Positions 51,718 through 61,200 are shown, counted from the stretch's first letter. The stretch is DNA of 64,000 nt from Actinobacteria bacterium HGW-Actinobacteria-1 (GCA_002841355.1 PHFB01000006.1:30204-94203), one strand, 5' to 3'. Numbers and translations are program-made. The notes: a model not told the origin generated them from the sequence alone.

Positions 51718-52821
51718 ATGGCTGAGATCGACGCGCTTCTCAAACTCATGTCCGATCGCGGCAGCTCCGACCTGCACCTCAAGGTCGGAAGTCCGCCCGC
51801 GATTCGTCTTAATGCCAAGCTCGTGGTGCTGCGGGATCTGCCGGTCATGAGCCCCGACGCCACACAGAAGCTTGCACTGGGCATGATGGATGAGCGCCAG
51901 CGCCAATCCTTCGAGAACCACCGGGAGCTCGATTTCGCCTACTCGGTGTCGGGGGTCGGTCGGTTCCGGGTGAACGTCTTCCATCAGCGGGGGAGCGTCG
52001 GCATGACGCTTCGACGTGTATCGACAGAGCGCTCTTCGATCGAGGGGCTCGGCCTGCCCTCAGTGGTGCGGCGGTTGGCGGATGAACCGCGCGGACTCGT
52101 GCTTGTCACCGGTACCGCGGGCTCCGGCAAGACCACCACGCTTGCAGCGATGATCGACCACATCAACCACACGCGCGATGGTCACATCGTCACGATCGAG
52201 GATCCGATCGAGGTGCTCCACCAGGACGACAAGTGCATCATCAACCAGCGCGAGATCGGTATCGACACCGAAAGCTATGCAGACGCCCTGCGCCACGTGG
52301 TGCGCCAGGATCCCGACGTCGTCCTCATCGGTGAGATGCGCGACCACGAGACCGTTTCGGCAGCGCTTACGGCAGCGGAGATCGGCAACCTCGTCTTCTC
52401 GACCCTGCACACTATCGACGCTACCGAGACGATCAATCGCATCATCGACTTCTTCCCGCCGTACCAGCAAAAGCAGATTCGTCTGATGCTGGCATCCACG
52501 CTCAAGGGCATCATCTCGCTGCGATTGATCCCGTCGATCAACGGTGGCCTCACGCCGGCGGTCGAAGTGCTCGTCATGACGGGTACGGTGCGGGAGTACA
52601 TCCTCGATTCCGAGCAGACGTACAAGATCAGAGACGCCATGGACGAAGGCGAGTACTACGGTATGCAGACATTCGATAAGAGCCTGCTTGCGCTCTACCA
52701 GCAGGGCAAGATCACCCTTGATGATGCAACGGCGATGGCCGCGAATGCGCATGACTTCAAGATCAAGGTGCGCCAGCTTGGCGTCGCGCCCGAGCAGGCG
52801 GCTCAGTCCGGTATCTACTGA
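51718..52821 (+). CDS. pilT: Type IV pilus retraction ATPase PilT
   Basis: 367 residues from the ATG; the longer frame upstream is a shadow of the MFS gene. N-terminal domain (LLKLMSDRGSSDLHLKVGSP), Walker A TGTAGSGKTTTLAAMIDHIN, Asp box IVTIEDPIEVLH, Walker B DPDVVLIGEMRDHETV, and His box LVFSTLHTIDAT. It powers pilus retraction and twitching. The pilin-like gene is far away; the chemotaxis operon may steer these pili (inference). Confidence 0.96.
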   Translation: MAEIDALLKLMSDRGSSDLHLKVGSPPAIRLNAKLVVLRDLPVMSPDATQKLALGMMDERQRQSFENHRELDFAYSVSGVGRFRVNVFHQRGSVGMTLRRVSTERSSIEGLGLPSVVRRLADEPRGLVLVTGTAGSGKTTTLAAMIDHINHTRDGHIVTIEDPIEVLHQDDKCIINQREIGIDTESYADALRHVVRQDPDVVLIGEMRDHETVSAALTAAEIGNLVFSTLHTIDATETINRIIDFFPPYQQKQIRLMLASTLKGIISLRLIPSINGGLTPAVEVLVMTGTVREYILDSEQTYKIRDAMDEGEYYGMQTFDKSLLALYQQGKITLDDATAMAANAHDFKIKVRQLGVAPEQAAQSGIY

Positions 52822-52940
52822 GCGCCCTCCGTCATCGATCGCCCGCTTCTGGAGTGGACGGCCCCGCGGCGGCCGCAGACCCGTTGTGGCGGTGCGGTAG
52901 AATCGCCTGATAGACACAAGACACCCGAGAGTGAGCGTCG

Positions 52941-54410
52941 ATGTCCAAGATCCTTCTCATCGCCCCGCCCTATCAGTGTTGGGGCGTGCAGGTTATCGGT
53001 ACGTGGCCACCGCTCCAGCTTGCATATCTGGCTGGGACCGCGCTCGACGCTGGTCACGAAGCCGCGATCTGCGATGCAATGAACAAGGACTACACGTTCG
53101 ATGACGTGCGCGCTGAGATCGAGCGACAAGCGCCGGACTACGTACTGACGCTTGACTACCTGCCAGTCTCCGGCGCGGTCAGCACGGCGACGGTGCCAGC
53201 GGCACTCAAGACGCTTGCGATCGCGAAGAGCGTCGATCCGACCATCGTGACGCTCATCGGCGGTCCGCATCCCACGTTCATGTTCGAGGAGATCCTCGGC
53301 GACGACGAGTGCGCGGTCGACTTCGTGCTGCGCGGCGAGGCCGAGGAAACGCTGCGTGAGCTGCTCGCGGCGATTCCGGCCGGACGCGGTCATGACGTAG
53401 CGGGTGTCGCGTATCGCGACGGCAGCGACGTCGTCGCAACGCCGATGCGACCACACATCGTCGACCTCGACACGCTCTCGGTCGCCTGGCATTTGCTTGA
53501 CTGGGATGACTACCACTACAACATCGAGCCCTGGGGCCGTATGGCCTCGATCCTTACCACCCGCGGCTGCATGATGGGCTGCTCATTCTGCTCGCACCGT
53601 GCTTTCTGGCGGGGCGATTGGCGTGCGCGTGACCCCCGCAAGGTTGTGGAAGAGATCCGCCATCTGGTCGAAACGTACAAGGTCGAGTTCATCACGCTGA
53701 TCGATCCGTACCCGACCAGCGATGGCGATCGCTGGGAGCGACAGCTCGATCTCATCATCGAGGCGGGTCTTCCCGTGAAGCTCCTGATGGAGACTCGTGT
53801 CGAAGACATCATCAGAGACGCGGAGATTCTCCATAAGTACCGCGAGGCGGGAGTGATCCACGTCTACGTTGGAGCTGAGAGTAGCTCCGATGCCATGCTC
53901 GAAAGCCTCAACAAGGGCACTGACGTCGACATGAACAAGCGCGCCCTCGACCTGTTGCGCGATCAGGACATCATGACCGAGGCGTCGTTCATGGTCGGTT
54001 TCCCGAACGAGACCTGGGAGTCGATCGAGAAGACCGCTGCGGAAGCGGTGCGACTCAATCCTGATATCGCAGTGTTCCCCGTGATCACACCTATGCCGTT
54101 CACCCCGCTGCACGAGGAGATGAAGGACCGCATCAGGGTCACGGACTACTCCAAGTACAACCTGATGACACCCATCATCGAACCGTACGAGATGTCACTT
54201 GAAGACGTGTACCGCGCTCTTGCCAAGTGCTACATGACGTTCTATGGGCACAAGATGCGCGAGGTCGCTCAACTCGAAGACGGGTTCAAGAAGCGGTACA
54301 TGATGAGCGCCTTCGAGCAGATGATGAAGGACTACGGGCGGCAATTCGACTTCCTCGGCGGCGAGATGCCGCATGGCATGAAGGGTATGGACGGGTTCGC
54401 CCAACGATGA
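52941..54410 (+). CDS. B12-binding radical SAM protein
   Basis: 489 residues. The N-terminal 150 residues look like a cobalamin-binding domain (LLIAPPYQCWGVQVIGTWPP, LAYLAGTALDAGHEA, VTLIGGPHPTFMFEEI). The radical SAM core starts ILTTRGCMMGCSFCSHRAFW (Cx3Cx2C) with MRVE-type VKLLMETRVEDIIRDA and GVIHVYVGAESSSDAMLESL. The family (BchE-like) performs methylations, cyclisations and carbon-skeleton changes on lipids or tetrapyrroles. It stands alone, so the product cannot be inferred. The 124 bases downstream hold no gene. Confidence 0.92.
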   Translation: MSKILLIAPPYQCWGVQVIGTWPPLQLAYLAGTALDAGHEAAICDAMNKDYTFDDVRAEIERQAPDYVLTLDYLPVSGAVSTATVPAALKTLAIAKSVDPTIVTLIGGPHPTFMFEEILGDDECAVDFVLRGEAEETLRELLAAIPAGRGHDVAGVAYRDGSDVVATPMRPHIVDLDTLSVAWHLLDWDDYHYNIEPWGRMASILTTRGCMMGCSFCSHRAFWRGDWRARDPRKVVEEIRHLVETYKVEFITLIDPYPTSDGDRWERQLDLIIEAGLPVKLLMETRVEDIIRDAEILHKYREAGVIHVYVGAESSSDAMLESLNKGTDVDMNKRALDLLRDQDIMTEASFMVGFPNETWESIEKTAAEAVRLNPDIAVFPVITPMPFTPLHEEMKDRIRVTDYSKYNLMTPIIEPYEMSLEDVYRALAKCYMTFYGHKMREVAQLEDGFKKRYMMSAFEQMMKDYGRQFDFLGGEMPHGMKGMDGFAQR

Positions 54411-54534
54411 GCTGGCCGGTTTGCATTCACGCACGTAAGCTCCGGGCCGACGCAGAACGTCCGGTGGAATTCGGCATGCGTGCGTATCGGTTGTGCCCTT
54501 CAGAGCGTTTCACTGTGCAGGCGGATGGTCGCGG

Positions 54535-55107
54535 GTGACTGCGGCATCCGACAGGCACGTTGAGAGATGGATCGCGCGTGCACGACGTGGCGATGCAGCG
54601 GCATTCGGACGGCTCTACGACCTGTATGTCGATCGCGTCTATGCGTATGCACGGAGCCGCGTGCGCAGCGTCCAGGACGCGGAGGACCTCACCGAGATCG
54701 CCTTCATGAAGGCGTGGGAGGCAATCGGGTCCTACGATGACCGCGGATTGCCGTTCACGGCCTGGTTGTTCCGGATCGCCCGGAACGCCGTGATCGACCG
54801 GCATCGCAAGAGCGAGCGCGAGCCGGAGGCAGTGGATCTTGCCGCCGCCGCGACCATCCCTGACGTTGTGGCCGTGGAAGAGGAAGTGCTCGGACTGCTG
54901 GATGGCGAGACCATCCGGGAAGCACTCCGAGAGCTGACCGAAGAGCAGGCGTCTGTGATCACGATGCGCTTCATCTGGGACATGAGCCTGAAGGATGTGG
55001 CGGAATCACTCGGCAAGTCAGAAGGTGCCGTCAAGGCGATGCAACACAGAGCGGTGCGGTCACTGGCGGCACTGCTCGGCAGGAAGAGCGATGAAGATGA
55101 ACGGTAG
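54535..55107 (+). CDS. ECF-type RNA polymerase sigma factor
   Basis: 190 residues from a GTG; an in-frame TTG at 54493 is less likely. Region 2: FGRLYDLYVDRVYAYARSRV, DAEDLTEIAFMKAWEAIGSY and FTAWLFRIARNAVIDRHRK. Region 4: LTEEQASVITMRFIWDMSLK and SLGKSEGAVKAMQHRAVRSL. It directs polymerase to a stress or envelope regulon. The next gene, overlapping by 17 bases, encodes its likely anti-sigma partner. Confidence 0.92.
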   Translation: MTAASDRHVERWIARARRGDAAAFGRLYDLYVDRVYAYARSRVRSVQDAEDLTEIAFMKAWEAIGSYDDRGLPFTAWLFRIARNAVIDRHRKSEREPEAVDLAAAATIPDVVAVEEEVLGLLDGETIREALRELTEEQASVITMRFIWDMSLKDVAESLGKSEGAVKAMQHRAVRSLAALLGRKSDEDER

Positions 55108-55930
55108 CAGCGAGAACAACGAACTCACGTCTGCGGAGGAACGCTTCCTCGCGGACGTGATGGCGCGTGCTGCCGAGAAGATGCCGGCGGGCTCGCGTCG
55201 CGCTATCCGGCAACGGGTGCTCGCGAACGCCGGCGGCGAACCGTTCCGCGTGCAGCGGCTGGTGTTCGCGCGAGCTGCGACTGCGCTCACGGTGACGGTC
55301 ACGCTGCTTGGTGGGGTTTCGGCCGCCGCCGCCGCGTCGCTGCCCGGGGACATGCTCTACGGACTCAAGCAGCGGGCAGAGGAAGTCACCGTGGCGGTTC
55401 TGCCCGAGGGTGCGCTTGAGCGCTCCTTCATGTTCGAGCTTGCCGAGCGACGCGGCGACGAAGCGGATCGACTGGTTGCGCGCGGCGCGTCGGCTGACGA
55501 GATCGAGCGGGCCATCGTGCGGTTCCAGGCAGCCGTCTCCCGTGCCTACGCAGCGCAGGATCTCGCGCCGAGCCTTGGCGACGTCACCGCGGCACAGGTG
55601 CGGTTCATGGAGCGGATACGCACCATGGCAGCATCTGTGCAGGCCGGGTATGACGCCGTCCTGCAGGCACAGCCGAGCGGCTCGACCGGCTCCGGTGCGG
55701 GCTCAGGCACATCCGGAGCGCCGGGCAGCGGCTCCGGCTCCACATCGACACCGACCCCGGGTTCGGGTGGGTCTGGCTCACCGAGCGGACCGTCGCCGTC
55801 CGACGACCCCGAACCCGGGAACGGCTCTACTCAGAATCAGAACGGCTCGCCCGGCTCGGGGTACGCACCTGAGAGTGCGCCGGGTAGCACCGACACCTCT
55901 GGCGGACCCTCGGGAAGCAAGCGCCCGTAA
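55091..55930 (+). CDS. DUF5667-type membrane protein, probable anti-sigma factor
   Basis: 279 residues. A cytoplasmic N-terminus of about 65 residues (SAEERFLADVMARAAEKMP), one membrane segment (AATALTVTVTLLGGVSAAAAA), then the DUF5667-like region LPGDMLYGLKQRAEEVTVAV and FELAERRGDEADRL, and a long Gly/Ser/Pro-rich tail. The gene overlaps the ECF sigma gene, the classic sigma then anti-sigma order, although no zinc HxxxCxxC site is seen. Confidence 0.82.
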   Translation: MKMNGSSENNELTSAEERFLADVMARAAEKMPAGSRRAIRQRVLANAGGEPFRVQRLVFARAATALTVTVTLLGGVSAAAAASLPGDMLYGLKQRAEEVTVAVLPEGALERSFMFELAERRGDEADRLVARGASADEIERAIVRFQAAVSRAYAAQDLAPSLGDVTAAQVRFMERIRTMAASVQAGYDAVLQAQPSGSTGSGAGSGTSGAPGSGSGSTSTPTPGSGGSGSPSGPSPSDDPEPGNGSTQNQNGSPGSGYAPESAPGSTDTSGGPSGSKRP

Positions 55931-55991
55931 CCTTTCCCGACGGCGTCGCGTTTACCCTCTCGGACGGCAACGGCCGATGGAGGTGTGAACG

Positions 55992-56501
55992 ATGAAGTCG
56001 AGATGGATCACTGTCGCGGTACTCGTGCTCGCGCTGGTGTTCGCTGCGTCACCTGCGATCGCTGGCGGTCAGGGTTCGGGTGAACCCGCGAAGGTGCAGA
56101 GTGGCGGCGACACCGTTGCGCCAGGCGCCGGGGACGTTCTGCAGGATCGCACGCGGGACCAGCTTCAGGACGGGTCATGCAGCGAGGACTGCGACGGTCC
56201 GTCGACGTGCACAGAAGATGGCAGCGCCACTAAGACGCAGACCCGCCTGCAGACCCAGACCCAGACCCAGACCCGCCTGAATGCGAGCGACGAGACGTCG
56301 GGTGTGGCTACCATGACCCGCGAGACGACCCGCGCTCGTGTCGGCCAGGATGCTGACGAAGTCGTCGTCGAAGGTGACGCAGTTGTTCCCGAGCCCGAGG
56401 AGACCCAGGAAGCGACGCGTGCGGGCAACCTTCTCGGAGCGGTGATCGAGACGATGGCGCAGTTCGCGGTGCGCGTGTTCGCTTGGCTCGGTTTGGTGTA
56501 G
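55992..56501 (+). CDS. Secreted Gln/Thr-repeat protein, unknown function
   Basis: 169 residues. Signal peptide KSRWITVAVLVLALVFAASP to AIAGG; a middle with clustered Cys (GSCSEDCDGPSTC) and the short tandem repeat KTQTRLQTQTQTQTRL (an in-frame CAGACC repeat in DNA); a Val/Glu-rich acidic part; and a final hydrophobic segment (LLGAVIETMAQFAVRVFAWL). It lies 61 bases after the anti-sigma gene and could be regulated by it. No family known to me. Confidence 0.7.
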   Translation: MKSRWITVAVLVLALVFAASPAIAGGQGSGEPAKVQSGGDTVAPGAGDVLQDRTRDQLQDGSCSEDCDGPSTCTEDGSATKTQTRLQTQTQTQTRLNASDETSGVATMTRETTRARVGQDADEVVVEGDAVVPEPEETQEATRAGNLLGAVIETMAQFAVRVFAWLGLV

Positions 56502-56528
56502 TCGGCCCGGGGGCTGGCTCATCTTGTG

Positions 56529-56550
56529 ACGGGCGCCTACGGGCGCCCGT
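56529..56550. terminator. Bidirectional hairpin between convergent genes
   Basis: ACGGGCGCC-TACG-GGCGCCCGT forms a 9-pair stem at the meeting point of the Gln/Thr-repeat gene and the VanZ gene, overlapping the VanZ stop codon. Confidence 0.65.
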
Positions 56551-56911
56551 CGGCTTTCCCCGCCAGGATGCGGCGCCACAGCCAGCCGAGTACCACGGCG
56601 CCGACGAGGGCTCCAAGCGTGTCAACGAGCCAGTCGACTGGGTCGGCTTGTCGCCCGGACACGAACAGCTGATGCACCTCGTCCGTGATCCCGTACGCCG
56701 AGGCCAGCGCGACGGCGGGCAGCAGGCGCGCGGGGGTCTCGAGTGCGAGCAGGATGAGAGCACCGAAGATGGCGTACTCGCCGAAATGCCCGAGCGACCC
56801 GTAGCGTCCCGGAACCTGCGACCCGGTGAGGCTCGAGAACCAGAAGATGACCGATGCCCAGACCGCGACCGCGATCCATGATGCGATTCTCCACGTGCGT
56901 ACTGCCTGCAT
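56537..56911 (-). CDS. VanZ-like membrane protein
   Basis: 124 residues from the ATG with GAGGGG 8 bases upstream; an ATG 18 bases earlier is possible. Four hydrophobic segments with the VanZ patterns IFWFSSLTGSQVP, YGSLGHFGEYAIFGALILLA, SAYGITDEVHQLFVSGRQAD and WLVDTLGALVGAVVLGWLW. VanZ relatives confer low teicoplanin resistance in one case, otherwise function is unclear. Confidence 0.88.
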   Translation of the reverse strand: MQAVRTWRIASWIAVAVWASVIFWFSSLTGSQVPGRYGSLGHFGEYAIFGALILLALETPARLLPAVALASAYGITDEVHQLFVSGRQADPVDWLVDTLGALVGAVVLGWLWRRILAGKADGRP

Positions 56912-57035
56912 ACCGGGCGCCCCTCTCATGCGTTCGACTGACGGAGTCTACCATGCCCCCGGCCGCTCGCGGCTTGACCCGCGACCGCTGTCATGCGACC
57001 GTGACCGTTCAGAACGACATCGCCCAGGGGGTACC

Positions 57036-57950
57036 GTGGATCGCCGAGTCTCACTTGTCGCCGTCATCATATCCGCAGCTTGTTTCGGCACGCTTGGCGT
57101 GCTGACGCAGCTTGCGTATCGGCAGGGCGCGTCTCCCTTGCCGCTCCTCGCGTGGCGCTTCGCGCTGGTCTCGCTGCTCATGGCGGCCTATCAGCTCGTC
57201 CGCAACGCGGGTGCGATGAAGGCCGGTTTCGCCGATCTCGGCCGGTATGCTGCGCTGTCCTTGACCGGGTACGGCGCCGCATCGGTCTGCTACTTCTTCG
57301 CGCTCAAGTTCGCGAGCGCGTCGGTCGTTGCGGTCTTGCTCTACACGTACCCCGCGATGGTCGCGGTGCTGAGCGCCGTCTTCCTGGGTGAGCGCCTGAC
57401 GCGTGCGAGGGTCGTGGCTATCGCCCTCACGTTCGCCGGCTGCGCCCTCGTGGTCGGACTACTCTCCGAGGACATCCAGGCGTCGGGAACCGGCATCATG
57501 CTCGGCCTCGGGGCGGCTCTCGGCTACTCCGTCTTCAACATGCTGTCGTATCGCTGGATGGGGTCGAAGCCGAGAATCGTGCTCATGACCTACACCTTCG
57601 GCATCTCGGCTGTGGCTCTTGCCATCATCACGATCGCATCCGGCGGCTCGCTGTCCGTTGCTGCCTGGACCCCCACGCTATGGGGACTGCTCGGGCTGAT
57701 CGTGCTTGTGCCGACGTTCATCGCCGTGCTCCTCTATCTCAACGGAATCAGGCGCCTTGGACCCGCGCAGGCGGCGATCGTTTCGACGACAGAGCCGCTG
57801 TTCACCATCGCGCTTGCGGCGGTCGTGTTGCAGGAACGTCTCACGCCACTGCAGATGGTGGGTGCTGCGCTCGTGGTGGCCGGAGTGGTGGCCGCCGAGT
57901 GGAGGACTCCGGGCGAGGCCGTGCACACCGAGGAGCTGGCTGCGGTCTAG
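57036..57950 (+). CDS. EamA/DMT-superfamily transporter
   Basis: 304 residues from a GTG behind AGGGGG. Ten hydrophobic segments in two EamA halves: LVAVIISAACFGTLGVLTQL, VAVLLYTYPAMVAVLSAVFL and GERLTRARVVAIALTFAGCA in the first; GIRRLGPAQAAIVSTTEPLF and LQERLTPLQMVGAALVVAGV in the second. Such carriers export amino acids or other metabolites. The stop meets the convergent membrane-protein gene. Confidence 0.92.
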   Translation: MDRRVSLVAVIISAACFGTLGVLTQLAYRQGASPLPLLAWRFALVSLLMAAYQLVRNAGAMKAGFADLGRYAALSLTGYGAASVCYFFALKFASASVVAVLLYTYPAMVAVLSAVFLGERLTRARVVAIALTFAGCALVVGLLSEDIQASGTGIMLGLGAALGYSVFNMLSYRWMGSKPRIVLMTYTFGISAVALAIITIASGGSLSVAAWTPTLWGLLGLIVLVPTFIAVLLYLNGIRRLGPAQAAIVSTTEPLFTIALAAVVLQERLTPLQMVGAALVVAGVVAAEWRTPGEAVHTEELAAV

Positions 57951-58795
57951 AGCAGCGCCGCGATCGCTGCGATCCCGCCTCGGAGCAACCATCCCAGTGC
58001 GATAACGCTCGCCTGGCCGCCGAACGACCAGAGCACCATCGTTTGCGCGACCCGCTTGTGCTCTCCGAGCGCGATCAGTCCCTCGAGGCAGAGCCAGGCG
58101 GATGCTGCGAGTGTGAGCAACCTGAGACCCTCGGTGGCGCCGAACATGAACGGTATGAGCGAGCAGGCCCACGCGGCGAACGCGCGTAGGTGGCTCGAGC
58201 GACCACGAGGCGACAGCGCAATCAGTATCGCGAGTCGCGCCGCTGCCCATGCGAGCGCACCCACCGCCCGGGCGACTGCGATGCCGAACGCGCCGGTGGT
58301 GATCCAGCCGACCGCAATGCTGGCGACCGCACCGAGTATCAGGGCACGCACGCCGAACGCGGCGACGCTATCGATCGACGGCGCGCTGAGATCGGCAAGC
58401 GTGCCTGGGCTGCGCAGGTATGTGACAACATCAACGGTCACGCGTCGCACGCGCGCCAGTCGTGTACGCACGGCGAGAAGCCGCCCGAAGCGTGCGAGGG
58501 CTCTCCTCCAGCCGTCGAAGACCCACCCGATACTGTCGGCGAACTCGTCGATCGTCTGCGCTGTTCGTGCGGTCATCGCCTTCGTGCGCCGACGCGACGA
58601 TTGCAGCGCGGCGGATAGCCATTCCCGAACTGCCGCGAGCGCGGAGGACACTCCGTTGCTCGCGCTATCGGCGATTCGACCGGGTGCTCGATGCACCCCC
58701 CTGGCGATGATCGTTAGGAGCCGGCGCCATGCTCTGAACCATCCCGCGATTGCCCCGGGATGAGAGACGATGGTGGTGTCCGAGCGTGCTACCAT
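57947..58795 (-). CDS. Membrane protein of unknown function
   Basis: 282 residues if the ATG at 58795 is used; an ATG at 58834 is also possible. The longer open frame beyond that is the shadow of the penicillin-binding protein. The N-terminal 130 residues are basic and helical (RAWRRLLTIIARGVHRAPG, LQSSRRRTKAMTARTAQTID). The second half has about five hydrophobic segments (VRALILGAVASIAVGWI, LLTLAASAWLCLEGLIAL, VIALGWLLRGGIAAIAALL), somewhat like YIP1 proteins. No firm family. Divergent from the penicillin-binding protein. Confidence 0.65.
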   Translation of the reverse strand: MVARSDTTIVSHPGAIAGWFRAWRRLLTIIARGVHRAPGRIADSASNGVSSALAAVREWLSAALQSSRRRTKAMTARTAQTIDEFADSIGWVFDGWRRALARFGRLLAVRTRLARVRRVTVDVVTYLRSPGTLADLSAPSIDSVAAFGVRALILGAVASIAVGWITTGAFGIAVARAVGALAWAAARLAILIALSPRGRSSHLRAFAAWACSLIPFMFGATEGLRLLTLAASAWLCLEGLIALGEHKRVAQTMVLWSFGGQASVIALGWLLRGGIAAIAALL

Positions 58796-58864
58796 GAACG
58801 CGAACTGCTCCCTCGGCCTGTCGGCACGGTTCATGCAGACAGCATACCGGAGAAGCTTCGTCGC

Positions 58865-60907
58865 ATGTTCTCCGGAGTGAGGACTCACCCTACCGGCTTT
58901 GGAGGCCGCGTGCGCTCGCTGCGCCTTGCTCGTGCACTGAAGATCACGGCGGGTCTGATTGCTGGACTCTGTCTGCTCCTGCTCGGCATCGGCGCATATC
59001 TGCAGTATCTCTCCACGACGCTTCCGGATCTTGGCGTGGATGCATCGACGTTCAAACCGGCGCAGACATCGGTCGTGTACGCGGCCGACGGCAGCGTGCT
59101 CGCGGAATGGCATGGCGAGCAGGATCGCACGGTCGTTCCATTCGACAGGATCCCTGACAGCATGCGTGACGCCGTCGTTGCGATCGAAGATGAGCGCTTC
59201 TACTCGCACACCGGCGTCGATACCGAGGCGATCATGCGGGCGCTCAAGGTGAACGCCGCAAGCGGCGAGTACAAGCAGGGCGGCAGCACGATCACCCAGC
59301 AGGTCGTGAAGCTCCTGTTCACCGACGGAGAGCGCACGCTCACCCGCAAAGTGCGCGAAGCGCTGATGGCGTACCAACTCGAGACCAAGGCCGACAAGCA
59401 GAAGCTCCTCGAGACGTACCTGAACCTCGTGTATTTCGGCGAGGGGTCCTACGGCGTCGAGAGTGCCGCGCACCGCTACTTCGGCAAGTCGTCGACAGAC
59501 CTCACGCTCGACGAATCCGCGCTGCTCGCAGGCATCATCCAGTCGCCGTCACGGTTCAGTCCAAGCAACGACCTTGCAGCATCGACCCAGCGCCGGAACG
59601 TGGTTCTCTCGAAGATGCTCGAACTCGGCTACATCACCCCGGCCGAGGAGCAGGCAGCCCGAAGCGTCGAGGCCACCCTGGCGCCACCAACAGAAGTCCC
59701 GCAGGTTGCGCCGTACTTCGTCGAGTACGTCAAGCAGGATCTGATCGACCAGGTCGGATCCGAGATGGTGTTCCAGGGCGGACTGCGTGTGCAGACGTCG
59801 CTTGATCCCACCGTGCAGCGTGCGGCCGAGGAAGCGGCTCGCGCGATCCTCCCTGCCGATGACGACCCTGCGGTTGCCCTGGTGTGCTTGGACCACTCGA
59901 CGGGTGAGGTCATCGCGATGGTAGGTGGGCGAGACTTCAAGACAGACAAGTTCAACCTCGCCGTGCAAGGGAGGCGTCAGCCGGGCTCGGCGTTCAAGCC
60001 GTTCGTGCTCGTCACGGCACTTGGGCAGGGCGTTCGCCCGTCGGATGTCTTCTCGGCAGCGCCGTATACCGTCAAGGTCACTGACGGCATCTGGAATGTG
60101 CAGAACTACGAGAACTCGGTGACGAGCGGGTCGATGACCCTCTCGGCTGCCACGAACTGGTCCGTCAACGCGGTGTACGCCCGGCTGATCATGAAGGTTG
60201 GCGCGGAGAACGTCGTGAAGACCGCGAGCGCGATGGGAATCACGACGCCGCTTGAACCGAATCCGGCGATCGCGTTGGGCGGACTTAAGACCGGCGTCTC
60301 GCCATTGGAGATGGCCTCTGCGTACGGGACCATCGCCGCGGGGGGCGTACACCGGGCACCCTCGGGCATCATTCGTGTCACCAACGGTCAGGGCCAGACC
60401 GTCTACCAGCCCGACTGGGTCGAGATTCGCGCGATCGATGCGGGAGTCGCGAAGACGGCGTCACTCATGCTGCACGATGTGGTGGAGACGGGGACCGGCC
60501 AGGCAGCCCGTATCGGCACCTGGGCGGCCGGGAAGACCGGCACCACGCAGGCGTACCGAGATGCCTGGTTCGTCGGGTATAGCGGCAACCTCTGTACGGC
60601 GGTGTGGGTGGGGCATCCCGAAGGCCAGGTCTCGATGACCAATGTCCATGGCATCAAGGTCACTGGCGGAAGCTTTCCCGCGAAGATATGGCAGCGGTTC
60701 ATGCAGAAGGCGCTCGTCGCGACCGGGGGGGCGAGCGTACCCGCGACTTCCACAAGCGCGCCCACTGGAGACGAGCAACCCGACACGCAAGTGAAGGTCA
60801 CGATCTGTACCGACTCGTTGATGCTTGCCAACCCGAGGTGTCCGAACACCATCGAGATCTACCTCGAGCCTGAGCTTGCCAAACGCCCGGTCTGTACGGA
60901 GCACTGA
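58865..60907 (+). CDS. Class A penicillin-binding protein (transglycosylase/transpeptidase)
   Basis: 680 residues from the ATG with GGAGAAG upstream. One anchor (about 25-48), then glycosyltransferase 51 motifs AIEDERFYSHTGVDTEAI, GGSTITQQVVKLL, RKVREALMAYQLE and LLETYLNLVYFGEGSYG. The transpeptidase has the catalytic Ser in QPGSAFKPFVLV, the SVN triad in NWSVNAVYARLIM and KTG in AAGKTGTTQAYRDAWFVGY. It polymerises and cross-links peptidoglycan. A short C-terminal tail has two Cys. The next gene starts at its stop. Confidence 0.95.
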   Translation: MFSGVRTHPTGFGGRVRSLRLARALKITAGLIAGLCLLLLGIGAYLQYLSTTLPDLGVDASTFKPAQTSVVYAADGSVLAEWHGEQDRTVVPFDRIPDSMRDAVVAIEDERFYSHTGVDTEAIMRALKVNAASGEYKQGGSTITQQVVKLLFTDGERTLTRKVREALMAYQLETKADKQKLLETYLNLVYFGEGSYGVESAAHRYFGKSSTDLTLDESALLAGIIQSPSRFSPSNDLAASTQRRNVVLSKMLELGYITPAEEQAARSVEATLAPPTEVPQVAPYFVEYVKQDLIDQVGSEMVFQGGLRVQTSLDPTVQRAAEEAARAILPADDDPAVALVCLDHSTGEVIAMVGGRDFKTDKFNLAVQGRRQPGSAFKPFVLVTALGQGVRPSDVFSAAPYTVKVTDGIWNVQNYENSVTSGSMTLSAATNWSVNAVYARLIMKVGAENVVKTASAMGITTPLEPNPAIALGGLKTGVSPLEMASAYGTIAAGGVHRAPSGIIRVTNGQGQTVYQPDWVEIRAIDAGVAKTASLMLHDVVETGTGQAARIGTWAAGKTGTTQAYRDAWFVGYSGNLCTAVWVGHPEGQVSMTNVHGIKVTGGSFPAKIWQRFMQKALVATGGASVPATSTSAPTGDEQPDTQVKVTICTDSLMLANPRCPNTIEIYLEPELAKRPVCTEH

Positions 60908-61200
60908 TGGGAGCCGGAGACCACTACCGCGAGTTGCAGGTGTCGCGCCATGCGGAGCCCGAGGTCATCGAGAAGGCGTATCGAGCCCTTGCGCTCAAGT
61001 ATCACCCGGATTCCGGCAGCACCGGTGACGCACGGAGGATGCAGCGGATCAATGCGGCGTACGCGGTACTCCGAAATCCCGCATCGCGGGCCGACTACGA
61101 CAAGATGCAGCCACAGGGCGACCCATCGGGGTGGGATGTCTTCTGGGACGCGGGTCTTGTGGGTCTCTACAAGCAGCACCGCCGGTCGAGGCGGAAATGA
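60907..61200 (+). CDS. DnaJ-domain protein
   Basis: 97 residues, start overlapping the previous stop (TGATG). One J domain: DHYRELQVSRHAEPEVIEKA, ALKYHPDSGSTGD (HPD triad intact), MQRINAAYAVLRNPASRADY. No zinc fingers or substrate domain. The C-terminus is basic (KQHRRSRRK). It likely stimulates DnaK, perhaps at the membrane with the penicillin-binding protein. Confidence 0.92.
   Translation: MGAGDHYRELQVSRHAEPEVIEKAYRALALKYHPDSGSTGDARRMQRINAAYAVLRNPASRADYDKMQPQGDPSGWDVFWDAGLVGLYKQHRRSRRK

Noticed and set aside
54411..54534. Small gene or RNA between the radical SAM gene and the sigma factor
   Set aside because: No start with a ribosome site, no stable structure and no T-rich terminator is evident; it is probably just the sigma promoter region.
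56236..56280. CAGACC tandem repeat as a mobile or regulatory repeat
   Set aside because: It is in frame within a secreted protein and only encodes alternating Gln/Thr residues; no copies elsewhere in the window.
58796..59473. 508-residue minus-strand frame extending the membrane protein
   Set aside because: The N-terminal part lies antisense to the penicillin-binding protein, which has intact catalytic motifs; only the part below 58795-58834 is credible.
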